Shown here: piece after piece, positions 45,657 through 54,759 of the stretch
Position numbering within the stretch: the first letter of the stretch is position 1
Layout: the number at the start of each line of letters is the position of its first letter
Source of the DNA: Verrucomicrobiota bacterium
GTDB taxonomy: Bacteria > Verrucomicrobiota > Verrucomicrobiia > Verrucomicrobiales > DEV007
Length of the DNA stretch: 64,000 nt
Assembly (NCBI GenBank): GCA_002862135.1
Contig: PKCI01000147.1
Location: 16,402-80,401 of the forward strand
Direction: 5' to 3'
The notes under the pieces: generated by a model
Seen by the model: only the letters and a program-made list of their open reading frames with translations
The model's database searches: none
Told to the model about the DNA's origin: nothing
Translations under genes and position numbers: made by a program

Positions 45657-48059
45657 CTAGCGGCGGCGGTTGCGGAAAATACCGTCTAACAAGCCCCCGC
45701 CACGCAAAGGCTGGGGTGCGGCGGTCGGATCGTTGGGGACCGGAATGAGTTCGATTGGACCTTCCCGAAAAATTGACTGAACCGGGCCGCGATAAGAAAA
45801 CCCTTCCTCAGGTTCACTGTGGAGTTCTTTTAATTCAGTCGCGGCGTCGCGAACCTTGTTGTAGTTCTCTTCGGTGAGGTAACGCTTCAGAAAAGCTCCC
45901 ACAACCGGGGCCGCTTTACTACCGCCGCCAACAGTTTCACCGGGATCACCTTCGTAGATCACCGCGAAGGCATAGACCGGATACTTGGACGGAAAGTATC
46001 CCGCGAACCATGCCACGTTCTGCTCGTCGGCCACCTTCCACTGCCCCGTTCCAGTTTTTCCAGAAACAGTAATCTTGTGAGCCGCCTTCCGTCCAGTACC
46101 GTTACCAGCGTTCACCACATCATACATGCCGCGCTGCACGGTCCGCAGTGAGTAGTTATCAACCCGCAAGTTGGTCACCACTTCGGGCGGGAAGGTGCGG
46201 ATGATCTCATGGTTGAGATCCTGGATCTGAGTCACGAGGCGCGGCTTCAGCACTTCGCGACCGTTTCCGATCGCCGCCATCATCCGCGCAATCTGCAGGG
46301 GGGTCGTTTCGACTTTACCCTGGCCGATACTCATCACGGCTTCTTCACCGTCGGACATGAGGTATCCATACTCATCGAGCCAATAGCGGTTGCTGGGAAT
46401 GAAACCGGAGTTCTCGTTCAGTGGAATCCCCGTTTTCTGCCCGAGCCCGAGACGCGTCGCCATGTAGCTCATAGAATCTGATCCGGCGCGCGTCGCCACT
46501 TCGTAAAACCAAGTGTTACAGGAACGAGTGATGGCCGCCACGACGTTCATGTAACCTTCATCGTTTTTATTCCAGTTGCGCATCACCACGGTACCGATCT
46601 GCCAAGCTGACGGGCAGGGATAAATATCAGAGGCGGAGATGTATCCGCTCTCTAGGAAACCGAGAGCAACTGGAATTTTGAATGTGGAGGCTGGAGGATA
46701 AGCGGCACGAAAGGCACGCGCGTAAAGCGGCTTGTCAGGGTCCTCAACGAGAGCGGAGTAGTTCTCCTGGGAAATGGACGGAATGAATGTATTCGGGTCA
46801 AAGGACGGGTTGCTTGCCATCGCCATGACATCGCCGGTGCGGCAGTCCATGATCACCATGGCACCCCGCTTGACCTGTTCCTCAAGGAGCTCTTCGCAGA
46901 TCCGCTGCATCTCGAGATCAATCGAGGTGACCACGTTATAGCCGGGCCGTGGATACTCGAGCACGTCCTCCTTCACCTTGCTGCCGTCAGCTTCGAAAAG
47001 AACATTGGTTCGACCGGGCTTTCCGCGAAGGTCAGTTTCAAAAGCCTCCTCAAGACCATCGACCCCCATTCCCTGGCCCCACATGTCTTCATCATTTACA
47101 ATTGGGCCGGTCAGTCGTGGTGGACGCTTACCCACATAGCCAACCACGTGGCCGAGGGTCTTTCCCTGCGGATAGTGGCGCAGGTAAATTGGATGAAGAC
47201 TAAGCCCCTCCATCTGTTGACGGCTCAGGTTGTCCACCTGCTCATCAGTGAGAACAGAAGAGAAGGTTAATGGTACCCAGCGACGGTCCTTGTAGTGGCC
47301 GATCACGACGCGGCCGGGCAGGTCCCACTGAGTTCCGAGAACGCGGTTCACGTGAACGATGCGCTCGCCGGCGTATCGAAGCACCTCGGCATCAGAAACC
47401 TCCGTTCCGAGAAATGGAAAATTGATTGCAGCGTAGTAAGCTACCCTGGATTGAGCCAACGGATAACCGTTCCGGTCGAGCAACTGTCCACGCGGAGCGG
47501 GAATAGAAAATGAGAATGTGCGCGCTTCAGTCCGCGTCGCCAAACTCGACTTATCACCGTCCCGGTTGATATTTTGAGATTTAGCAAGGATGTCCTTGGC
47601 ATTAATCATCACGGAGGAAGGCGGCGCATCTTCGATCTTCTTCACGATTGATTCTTCCTCAGACACCTTCTCTTCAACGGTGGCGTCCTCCGCCATTTCG
47701 GTTTCCTCGGGAGTCTCCCCATCCTGCTCGGCTCCCGGTGCCAGTTCCATTGGAATCTCGACAACCGCGTCAGTTTCTCCGGGGGCCGAAGTAACCACCT
47801 CTGGGGCCATTGCAGGCTCCGAAGCCAGAGCCTCTTCTTCAAACTCCGGGATGGCGATGAAGTCGGGCACCTCCCCGGAAGACGCGTCAGCTTCCATACC
47901 CTCGCGGGCGGACGGAAGAACCGGCGCGGGCGCAGGATCTTTTTCCTCTGCCTGAACGGGGGGCGGCGCAGTCTCTTGGGCGAAGCCGAAAAACGGCATC
48001 TGAGCCGCCATCAAAACGGCCGGAATAAATGGCGTTACCCGACGAGTTAGAAAAAGCAT
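45657..48059 (-). CDS. mrdA: Penicillin-binding protein 2 with a long acidic N-terminal extension
   Basis: Transpeptidase for peptidoglycan in cell elongation. About 800 residues, longer than the usual 600-650. The N-terminus reads as a signal peptide (ends near GFAQ-ETA) instead of a typical anchor helix, followed by about 130 residues rich in Glu, Pro and Ala. The PBP dimerisation domain starts near APRGQLLDRNGYPLA. The catalytic motifs are PPASTFKIP (SxxK), SRSCNTW (SxN) and VSGKTGTGQ (KTG). uvrC lies upstream on the same strand. The ATG at 48083 is an alternative start. Confidence 0.9.
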   Translation of the reverse strand: MLFLTRRVTPFIPAVLMAAQMPFFGFAQETAPPPVQAEEKDPAPAPVLPSAREGMEADASSGEVPDFIAIPEFEEEALASEPAMAPEVVTSAPGETDAVVEIPMELAPGAEQDGETPEETEMAEDATVEEKVSEEESIVKKIEDAPPSSVMINAKDILAKSQNINRDGDKSSLATRTEARTFSFSIPAPRGQLLDRNGYPLAQSRVAYYAAINFPFLGTEVSDAEVLRYAGERIVHVNRVLGTQWDLPGRVVIGHYKDRRWVPLTFSSVLTDEQVDNLSRQQMEGLSLHPIYLRHYPQGKTLGHVVGYVGKRPPRLTGPIVNDEDMWGQGMGVDGLEEAFETDLRGKPGRTNVLFEADGSKVKEDVLEYPRPGYNVVTSIDLEMQRICEELLEEQVKRGAMVIMDCRTGDVMAMASNPSFDPNTFIPSISQENYSALVEDPDKPLYARAFRAAYPPASTFKIPVALGFLESGYISASDIYPCPSAWQIGTVVMRNWNKNDEGYMNVVAAITRSCNTWFYEVATRAGSDSMSYMATRLGLGQKTGIPLNENSGFIPSNRYWLDEYGYLMSDGEEAVMSIGQGKVETTPLQIARMMAAIGNGREVLKPRLVTQIQDLNHEIIRTFPPEVVTNLRVDNYSLRTVQRGMYDVVNAGNGTGRKAAHKITVSGKTGTGQWKVADEQNVAWFAGYFPSKYPVYAFAVIYEGDPGETVGGGSKAAPVVGAFLKRYLTEENYNKVRDAATELKELHSEPEEGFSYRGPVQSIFREGPIELIPVPNDPTAAPQPLRGGGLLDGIFRNRRR

Positions 48060-48130
48060 TACAGTCAATAGGTTGGATTCCACATTAGCACCATCTCGAG
48101 GTCTCGCCCACTGGGAATACGCAGGATTAC

Positions 48131-49732
48131 TCAGTGAGTTTTCAAAAAATGTAGAATTTCCAGAGCCAGGTTCTGCGTGATTCCCTGGACCTTGGCAATT
48201 TGCTCAGGCGTCGCCTTCCTCAGGCGGGTCAGGGAGCCAAACCTCTCGAGGAGGCGCTCCTTACGAGCCCGGCTCACTCCAGGGCAGTCATCGAGAATAC
48301 TTTCCTCCACACGGCGCTTCATAAGGAGCTGGTGATAGCCGTTGGCAAAGCGGTGGGCTTCATCACGAATCCGCTGCAACAGTTTCAAGGCTCCCTTGTC
48401 ATGGGGAATCAATAGGGGTTCCGGTTCGCCCGGACGAAACACTTCCTCCCGCTGCTTAGCCAATCCAATCACAGGAAGGTCGTGCAACCCCAAGCGGTTG
48501 AGCTCCTTCACTGCCATGCTGAGCTGTCCTTTTCCTCCATCAACAATGACGAGGTCGGGCAGACGCACGAATGGCTTCCGTTTTTTATTTCCGCCATCCT
48601 GTTCCGTCTTTTCTACACTACGTTCGATCCGCCGCATTGCTTCGAGCGGACTCTCCTGAGTGGTATCAGCTTCGTCGTCACCAACCTGTTCACGCGCTTC
48701 GAGCAGGATGCGTGAGTAGCGGCGTCGCACCACTTCCGCCATACTGGCGAAGTCGTCTTGGCCCTTCACACTCTTGATCCGGTAACGGCGGTAATTGCTG
48801 TTATCTGAGACTCCGTTCTTGAAGCGCACCATCGACGCCACGATATGGTTGGAGGAAATGTTAGAGATGTCAAAGCACTCCATCACTGCAGGCTCACGCT
48901 CGAGACCAAGGTATTCCTGGAGCTCCTTCACATCCGCTTCCGGATTGATCGCCTTACCCGGCACCCCACGTTTCCGGAACTGGCGCGTCGGTCGCAGCGT
49001 CTTCTTCAGGTTGTCGATCATGTCGCGCAACTGGGCGGCCCGTTCGAAGTCAAGCGCGGTGGCAGCTTCCTCCATTTCCTCCTCGATCGATCGAATCAGT
49101 TCCTTGGAATGACCCTGGAGGAATTCGCAGGCCTGTTCCACTTTCACGAGATAGTCCTCCCGCGTGATCCGGCTGATACACGGAGCTGTGCAGTTCTTAA
49201 TCACATCGTTGTGACAATGCTGGTAGTCCTTCTCTCCGGGACTCATTGGACGACAGTTGCGCAGGCCAAACTCCTTGTTCATCCATGAAATGGTCTGACG
49301 AAGTGCCCCGGAATGGGCAAACGGTCCAAAGTAGCGGGCCCCGTCATCTTTCTTCATCCGAGTCAGCTGAAACTTGGGCCAAGGCTCTTCGGGGTGCACC
49401 TTCACGAGCAGGAAGCGCTTATCATCACGGAAGGCCACGTTATACTTGGGCCGGTATTCCTTGATCAACTTGCCTTCCAGCAGCAGAGCTTCGGGTTCGT
49501 TGCGGACCTCGTGAATTTCAAAATCCCAAATGCTCTCAATCAATGCCCGTGTCTTATGCTCTGCGATGCGCTGGCGTGACGGCGCGAAGTAAGACGCCAA
49601 TCGCTTGCGCAGGTCACGCGCCTTCCCAACATAGATCACCGAACCGAGGCGGTCCTTGTGGAGGTACACACCCGGCTTGTGCGGAACATCCCGCAGTTTC
49701 TTCTGGAGGTCTAGCTTGGCGTCGTTGGGCAC
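48131..49732 (-). CDS. uvrC: Excinuclease ABC subunit C
   Basis: Makes both incisions in nucleotide excision repair. 533 residues, on the short side of the family (about 600). Domains in order: GIY-YIG nuclease (KPGVYLHKDRLGSVIYVGKARDLRKRLASYF), UVR/UvrB-binding helix pair (EEEMEEAATALDFERAAQLRDMID), RNase H-like UvrC domain (PAVMECFDISNISSNHIVASMV, DLVIVDGGKGQL), and the C-terminal helix-hairpin-helix (DDCPGVSRARKERLLERFGS). Confidence 0.95.
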   Translation of the reverse strand: MPNDAKLDLQKKLRDVPHKPGVYLHKDRLGSVIYVGKARDLRKRLASYFAPSRQRIAEHKTRALIESIWDFEIHEVRNEPEALLLEGKLIKEYRPKYNVAFRDDKRFLLVKVHPEEPWPKFQLTRMKKDDGARYFGPFAHSGALRQTISWMNKEFGLRNCRPMSPGEKDYQHCHNDVIKNCTAPCISRITREDYLVKVEQACEFLQGHSKELIRSIEEEMEEAATALDFERAAQLRDMIDNLKKTLRPTRQFRKRGVPGKAINPEADVKELQEYLGLEREPAVMECFDISNISSNHIVASMVRFKNGVSDNSNYRRYRIKSVKGQDDFASMAEVVRRRYSRILLEAREQVGDDEADTTQESPLEAMRRIERSVEKTEQDGGNKKRKPFVRLPDLVIVDGGKGQLSMAVKELNRLGLHDLPVIGLAKQREEVFRPGEPEPLLIPHDKGALKLLQRIRDEAHRFANGYHQLLMKRRVEESILDDCPGVSRARKERLLERFGSLTRLRKATPEQIAKVQGITQNLALEILHFLKTH

Positions 49733-49806
49733 AGTGAAGTATACGCCAGTTATCGGTGGAAGGGCAAACTGCTCATGGGCTCTAATTATCTTCAGCCAAA
49801 ACCCTT

Positions 49807-49833
49807 CAGCGCCAATCAGCGACCATCAGCGGT
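49807..49833. repeat. Degenerate CAGC/AATCAGC repeat, intergenic
   Basis: The stretch has AATCAGCGACCATCAGCGG words like the elements at 1431 and 57914. It lies between gpmI and uvrC. A short direct repeat (CTTCGCACCTTT, twice) follows at about 49859-49890. Confidence 0.4.
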
Positions 49834-49908
49834 GTCCCACCGCGGAGCCCATCCGAAACCTTCGCACCTTTTATCTTCGCACCTTTCACCGCTCCGAAGG
49901 CGCGCCGG

Positions 49909-51444
49909 CTACTTCTTCGTCAGCAGCGGCGTTCCGGTCATTTCGGCCGGAGCCTCGAGTTCGAGCAAATCTAGCATGGTCGGCGCGATGTCAGCGAGCT
50001 TGCCGTCTCCGAGCTCATACTGGTCAGCGTCTTCAGCCACGTAGATCATTGGCACCAGGTTGGTGGTGTGCGCTGTCTGGGGAGATCCGTCAGGATTAAT
50101 CATCACTTCACAGTTTCCGTGGTCTGCGGTGATAAGCAATTTACCGCCCAGTCCTATTACTTTCTCGACGACGCGGCGCACGCAGTCGTCAACCACCTCG
50201 ACAGCCTTGATCGCTGCCGGCACGCTGCCAGTGTGACCAACCATGTCGGGGTTGGCGTAGTTGATGATGGCCATGTCGTAGTCCTCGATGCGATCAAGAA
50301 TTGTCTGGGTCACGCCCTCAGCGGACATCTCCGGTTTCTCGTCGTAGGTCGCGACATCCTGCGGTGACTGGAGCATCTGACGGTCTTCTCCGGGATTCTC
50401 TTCCTCGACACCACCGTTGAAGAAGAAAGAGACGTGAGGGTATTTCTCTGTCTCCGCGATCCGCAGCTGAGTCATACCCGCCGCCGACACCACTTCGCCG
50501 AGCGTGTTGGTCAGCTCTTCCGGTGGAAACACGATGGGACAACCGTAGGTCTCGTCGTATTCGGTCATGGTGTAGTAACTGATATCCGGGCGCACGCGAT
50601 CGAAGCCGTTGAAGTCATCCTTGAGAAAAACAATGCTAAGCTGGCGGCCACGATCAGCGCGGAAGTTGAAAAATAAGACCACGTCACCGTCACGAACACG
50701 CTGTTCATTGGCGTTTTCGAACACCATTGGGGTGAGGAATTCATCAGTGAGATCCTCAGCGTATTTCTCGGCCACCGCCTCGGAGGGCAGGATCTCTTTC
50801 TCTTCGCCGATGCCGTTGACGATGGCATCCCAGGCCAACTTGGTCCGCTCCCAGCGCTTGTCGCGATCCATCGCGTAGAAGCGACCGATCACCGTGGAAA
50901 TCCTAGCGCCGGACTCCGCCAGCTTGTCCTCGCAGTTGGTGAGGTAGTCCTTACCGCCAGTCGGAGAGGTATCACGACCATCAGTGATGGCGTGAACCAT
51001 GATATCATCGACGCCGGCAGCCTTGGCCGTCGCCGAAAGCGAGCAAAGGTGATCCTGGTGGCTGTGCACCCCGCCATCGGAAACCAGACCGATGAGGTGA
51101 AGTCGGCTGCTGCTAGCCTTGGCGAAAGCATCATGGAGCACCCTGTTGTTGCCCAGTTCGCCGTCTTCGATGCATTTATTAATCCGGGTAAAATCCTGGT
51201 AAACGATGCGTCCGGCACCGAGGTTGAGGTGTCCAACCTCGGAGTTACCCATCTGGCCTTCCGGCAGACCCACATCCATACCACTGCACGAAATCTGCGA
51301 CGTCGGATATTTGGCATGCATCTCGTCTGTGAACGGCGTTTCAGCGAGACGCGGGCAGTCGCCCACCGCTTCCGCAGCTTCCGGTCCACCGGGGTTATCA
51401 CCCCATCCGTCACGAATGATTAATACAACAGGTTTCTTGGCCAT
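49909..51444 (-). CDS. gpmI: 2,3-bisphosphoglycerate-independent phosphoglycerate mutase
   Basis: Glycolytic enzyme, about 511 residues from MAKKPVVLIIRDGWGDNPGG; the ORF track start is 29 codons upstream. DGWG (12-15) and the catalytic Ser68 in MGNSEVGHLNLGAGR lie in the phosphatase domain. VHSHQDHL, AITDGRDTSP, FYAMDRDKRWERT and LITADHGNCE supply metal and substrate residues. No Shine-Dalgarno sequence is visible before the ATG. Divergent from cdsA. Confidence 0.96.
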   Translation of the reverse strand: MAKKPVVLIIRDGWGDNPGGPEAAEAVGDCPRLAETPFTDEMHAKYPTSQISCSGMDVGLPEGQMGNSEVGHLNLGAGRIVYQDFTRINKCIEDGELGNNRVLHDAFAKASSSRLHLIGLVSDGGVHSHQDHLCSLSATAKAAGVDDIMVHAITDGRDTSPTGGKDYLTNCEDKLAESGARISTVIGRFYAMDRDKRWERTKLAWDAIVNGIGEEKEILPSEAVAEKYAEDLTDEFLTPMVFENANEQRVRDGDVVLFFNFRADRGRQLSIVFLKDDFNGFDRVRPDISYYTMTEYDETYGCPIVFPPEELTNTLGEVVSAAGMTQLRIAETEKYPHVSFFFNGGVEEENPGEDRQMLQSPQDVATYDEKPEMSAEGVTQTILDRIEDYDMAIINYANPDMVGHTGSVPAAIKAVEVVDDCVRRVVEKVIGLGGKLLITADHGNCEVMINPDGSPQTAHTTNLVPMIYVAEDADQYELGDGKLADIAPTMLDLLELEAPAEMTGTPLLTKK

Positions 51445-51626
51445 AACGGGGCAGTAATCGGACAGTAATCCCCTTTTCGCAACCATTTCAATGGAGCGGA
51501 GGCGCCACACCACCAAAGCCCCCGATTTCATGATCTTTCAGGGCCACATTTCTCCCCCTTCCCCACCAAATATTCATTGCCAAGCCCCATCGCTGACTGT
51601 TTCATGAAAGCCATCGAACGAGCGTG

Positions 51627-52577
51627 ATGCCCGAAGAACCCGCCGCTGACTCACCTGACTCCCCGGATTCGAAGCCCGGGAACGCATCTGAGCCGACCTC
51701 GAGAGGTTCCGCCAAGAAGCGGGCCTTCAAGGCGCGTCTCATAAGCACTATTTTTTTGGTCGGAATACTCTTTGCCGCCTTCCTCTTTTCCCAGGTCTGG
51801 CTCTACGGGGTGCTCTTCGCAATTCTCTCCATGGGGGCTTTGATTGAGTATTTCCGCCTCTTCCCGATCCGTGGCTTCCGCCGCTTCCGTTGGCAAACTT
51901 ACGGGGTAAGCGCGGCTTACATTGTTTTGCTATTCTCCCCTTTCTGGGGATTCGAAGCCACCTGGCTGAGAGAACTCGATGGCCTCGCCGTGGCCGCATT
52001 GGTCACGCTGGTCGTCCTTGAACGATTGCGTTTCCCTCTGGAGGGCTTCCGAACGCTGGATGAAATCGCGGCCACCATCTTTGGCTTCATCTATTGCGTC
52101 CTGCTCTTCGCCTTTATTCCAAAGCTGCTCATGCTGCCACTGGAGAACACGGCCGGAGAACCCTCTTCACACTTTTACCTGATCTATCTTGTCGCCGTGA
52201 CCAAGCTCACCGATATGGGCGCCTACATCGTCGGCTCTCTCATCGGACGCGATAAAATGATCCCCCACGTCAGTCCCGGTAAAACCTGGCAGGGCTTCGG
52301 TGGTGCCATTATTTTTGCCGTTGGCGGCAGCTTCAGCCTCTACTTCGCCGTGGGTGATCAGATCCCGCAGATCACTCCTGTTCACGCTGCCGCGCTCGCA
52401 GTTCTGCTCGCACTCGTCGCGGTCCTTGGTGACCTCGCCGAATCGATTCTCAAGCGCAGCCTCGAGGTCAAGGACAGCGGCCAAGTCATGCCCGGTATCG
52501 GAGGATTTCTAGACCTGATTGACTCGATGATTTTCACCGCTCCGCTTTTCTACGTTTACCTGCTCATTTTTTCCTGA
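51627..52577 (+). CDS. cdsA: Phosphatidate cytidylyltransferase
   Basis: Makes CDP-diacylglycerol for phospholipids. About 316 residues from the ATG at 51627 (a GTG lies just before it). The N-terminal 35 residues are polar; about eight TM helices follow. SPGKTWQGFGGAIIFAVGGS and the C-terminal GDLAESILKRSLEVKDSGQVMPGIGGFLDLIDSM are the CDS family signature, in the GIGG-LDLID variant of the HGG-DR motif. Its TGA overlaps the dxr ATG by one base. Confidence 0.93.
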   Translation: MPEEPAADSPDSPDSKPGNASEPTSRGSAKKRAFKARLISTIFLVGILFAAFLFSQVWLYGVLFAILSMGALIEYFRLFPIRGFRRFRWQTYGVSAAYIVLLFSPFWGFEATWLRELDGLAVAALVTLVVLERLRFPLEGFRTLDEIAATIFGFIYCVLLFAFIPKLLMLPLENTAGEPSSHFYLIYLVAVTKLTDMGAYIVGSLIGRDKMIPHVSPGKTWQGFGGAIIFAVGGSFSLYFAVGDQIPQITPVHAAALAVLLALVAVLGDLAESILKRSLEVKDSGQVMPGIGGFLDLIDSMIFTAPLFYVYLLIFS

Positions 52578-53740
52578 TGGCCGAACCATCCTCCCCGAAG
52601 AAAGTCGTTGTTCTTGGCTCCACCGGCTCCATCGGCGAAAGCAGCCTGAGCGTGGCGCGTGATATCCCAGAACGCATGGAGGTCATTGGCCTAGCCGCCC
52701 ATCGTAGGGTCGACTCTCTCGCCAAACAGCTCGCTGAATTCGATGTCAAACAGGGTTGCATCTTTGACCCTAAAGGGTTGGATCAGCTCAAAACGCAAAT
52801 CGCTGACGACGTCACCCTTTACACCGGCGAAGACGGACTCGTCGAACTCGCCACCCTGCCCGAAGCCGACATGGTGCTCATCGCCATTGTCGGTGTTGCA
52901 GGACTTCGGCCCGCTCTCGCCGCGATCGAAGCCGGCAAGGACATCGCCGTGGCGAGCAAGGAGATCCTCGTCATGGCCGGTGAAGCCGTCATGAGCGCTG
53001 CCCGTGAGAAGGGCGTTCGCGTTCTTCCGGTCGACTCGGAGCACAACGCCATCTTCCAGTGCCTCGAAGACCGCTCCCCTACCGACGTGTCTCGGCTCAT
53101 CCTCACCGCGTCCGGAGGTCCGTTTCGCGAACTGCCGGCTGACCAACTAGCAACCGTGACCAAGGCGCAGGCACTCAAACACCCGACCTGGGCGATGGGC
53201 CAGAAAATCACAATCGATTCCGCGACTCTTTTTAACAAGGGGCTAGAAATGATCGAAGCTCGCTGGCTCTTCGACATCGAAATGCAGCGTGTCGACGTCA
53301 TTGTTCATCCGCAGAGCATCGTCCATAGCATGGTCGAGTTTATCGACAACTCCGTACTGGCGCAGCTTAGCACAGCGGACATGTGTTTTCCGATTCAATA
53401 CGCCATCACCTGGCCGGACCGGGTTCCCAACACGCTTCCACCGCTCGACTTCGCCGAGCTGGCTCAGCTCAATTTTGAAGCACCCCGCTGGGACGACTTC
53501 CCCGCCCTCAATCTTGCCAAGGAGGCCGGAGAAAAAGGTGGCACTCTTCCTGCCGTCATGAATGCCGCCAACGAAGTCGCCGTCGCCGCCTTTCTCAAAG
53601 AATTGATCTCTTTCCCGAAAATCTGGGAAACCGTGGAGGAGACCATGTCATCACACAACTCGATCACTCATCCAAGCCTGGAAGAAATCATCGATGCTGA
53701 CCTTCAGGCGAGAGCCAAAGCAACCGAGCTGATCTCATGA
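52577..53740 (+). CDS. dxr: 1-deoxy-D-xylulose 5-phosphate reductoisomerase
   Basis: Second, committed enzyme of the MEP isoprenoid pathway. 387 residues. NADPH motif VVVLGSTGSIGESSL, then ASKEILVMAGE, PVDSEHNAIFQCL and WAMGQKITIDSATLFNKGLEMIEA, with the metal-binding Asp and Glu residues. The C-terminal part has the usual NAANEVAVAAFL. It is translationally coupled to cdsA before and the ROK gene after. The rseP gene often found next to dxr is absent. Confidence 0.96.
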   Translation: MAEPSSPKKVVVLGSTGSIGESSLSVARDIPERMEVIGLAAHRRVDSLAKQLAEFDVKQGCIFDPKGLDQLKTQIADDVTLYTGEDGLVELATLPEADMVLIAIVGVAGLRPALAAIEAGKDIAVASKEILVMAGEAVMSAAREKGVRVLPVDSEHNAIFQCLEDRSPTDVSRLILTASGGPFRELPADQLATVTKAQALKHPTWAMGQKITIDSATLFNKGLEMIEARWLFDIEMQRVDVIVHPQSIVHSMVEFIDNSVLAQLSTADMCFPIQYAITWPDRVPNTLPPLDFAELAQLNFEAPRWDDFPALNLAKEAGEKGGTLPAVMNAANEVAVAAFLKELISFPKIWETVEETMSSHNSITHPSLEEIIDADLQARAKATELIS

Positions 53741-54726
53741 GCAAAGAGAAGCGCCGATACGAAGGAAGAGTCTGGGTCGGTTTTGACCTCGGCGGAACCA
53801 AGATGCTGGCCAAGGTCTTCAACGACGACTACCAGACTCTTGGACGCGCCAAGCAGAAAACGCAGGGAGCCAAGGGCTCCAAGTCCGGCCTCTCGAGAAT
53901 GGAATCGGTTATCGACGAAGCGCTCGACGACGCCGGAGTCAGCCCCAACCAGATCGCCGGAATTGGTGTCGGTTGTCCCGGCCCCATCAATCCTGACGCT
54001 GGCGTACTCCTCGAAGCACCCAACCTCGGCTGGCGCAATGTGCCGATCGAAGATCACCTCGGCAACGCCTTTGACTGCCGCTCCGTGATCTGCAACGACG
54101 TCGATGCCGGCGTCTACGCTGAGTATGAGGAAGGGGCCGCCCGCGACGCACGCTGTGTGGTTGGCATATTCCCGGGAACCGGTATTGGCGCCGGTGCCGT
54201 CATGGACGGCAAACTCGTCCAGGGAGCTGCTCTATCCTGCATGGAGCTGGGTCATATCCCCCTCTTTCCGGAAATCTCCGGCCACGGCGAAGGAGGCACC
54301 ACTCTCGAGATGGAATGCTCCCGCCTCAAGATTGCTTCCGAATCCGCCCGTGCGGCCTATCGCGGCCTCGCGCCGAACCTGATGGAGGCTTGCGGCACTG
54401 ACCTATCCAGCATCACCAGCGGCAAGATTGCAGCAGCAATCGAAAAGGGCGATATCGAGATCGAAAACATCGTTTGCCGTGCCGCTATTTTGCTAGGGTG
54501 CGGAGTGGCGACGGTCGTCCACCTTATGGCTCCCGATGTTATAGTGCTGGGTGGTGGACTCGTTGAGGCCATGCCGAGGATCTACGTCGACACAGTGCGC
54601 CAGTCTGCCCTCGATCGCGTCCTTCCCCCTTATCGCGACAGCTTTACTATCGTAGCTGCGGAGCTCGAAGACGACGCCTGCGTGATCGGCTGTGCCGCCT
54701 GGGCCCGAAAGATTATTGAAGCGTAA
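53737..54726 (+). CDS. ROK-family sugar kinase
   Basis: 329 residues. FDLGGTKMLAKVF is the phosphate-1 motif, GIGVGCPGPINPDAG the ROK signature region, CNDVDAG carries the catalytic Asp, FPGTGIGAGAVMDG the phosphate-2 loop, and MELGHIPL the E-x-G-H motif. The Cys-rich zinc site of classical ROK repressors and glucokinases is missing; only isolated Cys residues occur. Glucokinase or another hexose kinase is likely. The start overlaps the dxr stop by 4 bases (ATGA), which suggests coupled translation. Confidence 0.88.
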   Translation: MSKEKRRYEGRVWVGFDLGGTKMLAKVFNDDYQTLGRAKQKTQGAKGSKSGLSRMESVIDEALDDAGVSPNQIAGIGVGCPGPINPDAGVLLEAPNLGWRNVPIEDHLGNAFDCRSVICNDVDAGVYAEYEEGAARDARCVVGIFPGTGIGAGAVMDGKLVQGAALSCMELGHIPLFPEISGHGEGGTTLEMECSRLKIASESARAAYRGLAPNLMEACGTDLSSITSGKIAAAIEKGDIEIENIVCRAAILLGCGVATVVHLMAPDVIVLGGGLVEAMPRIYVDTVRQSALDRVLPPYRDSFTIVAAELEDDACVIGCAAWARKIIEA

Positions 54727-54759
54727 GCAGGAGGCGACGTTATCCCTCCGAAGATTCCT

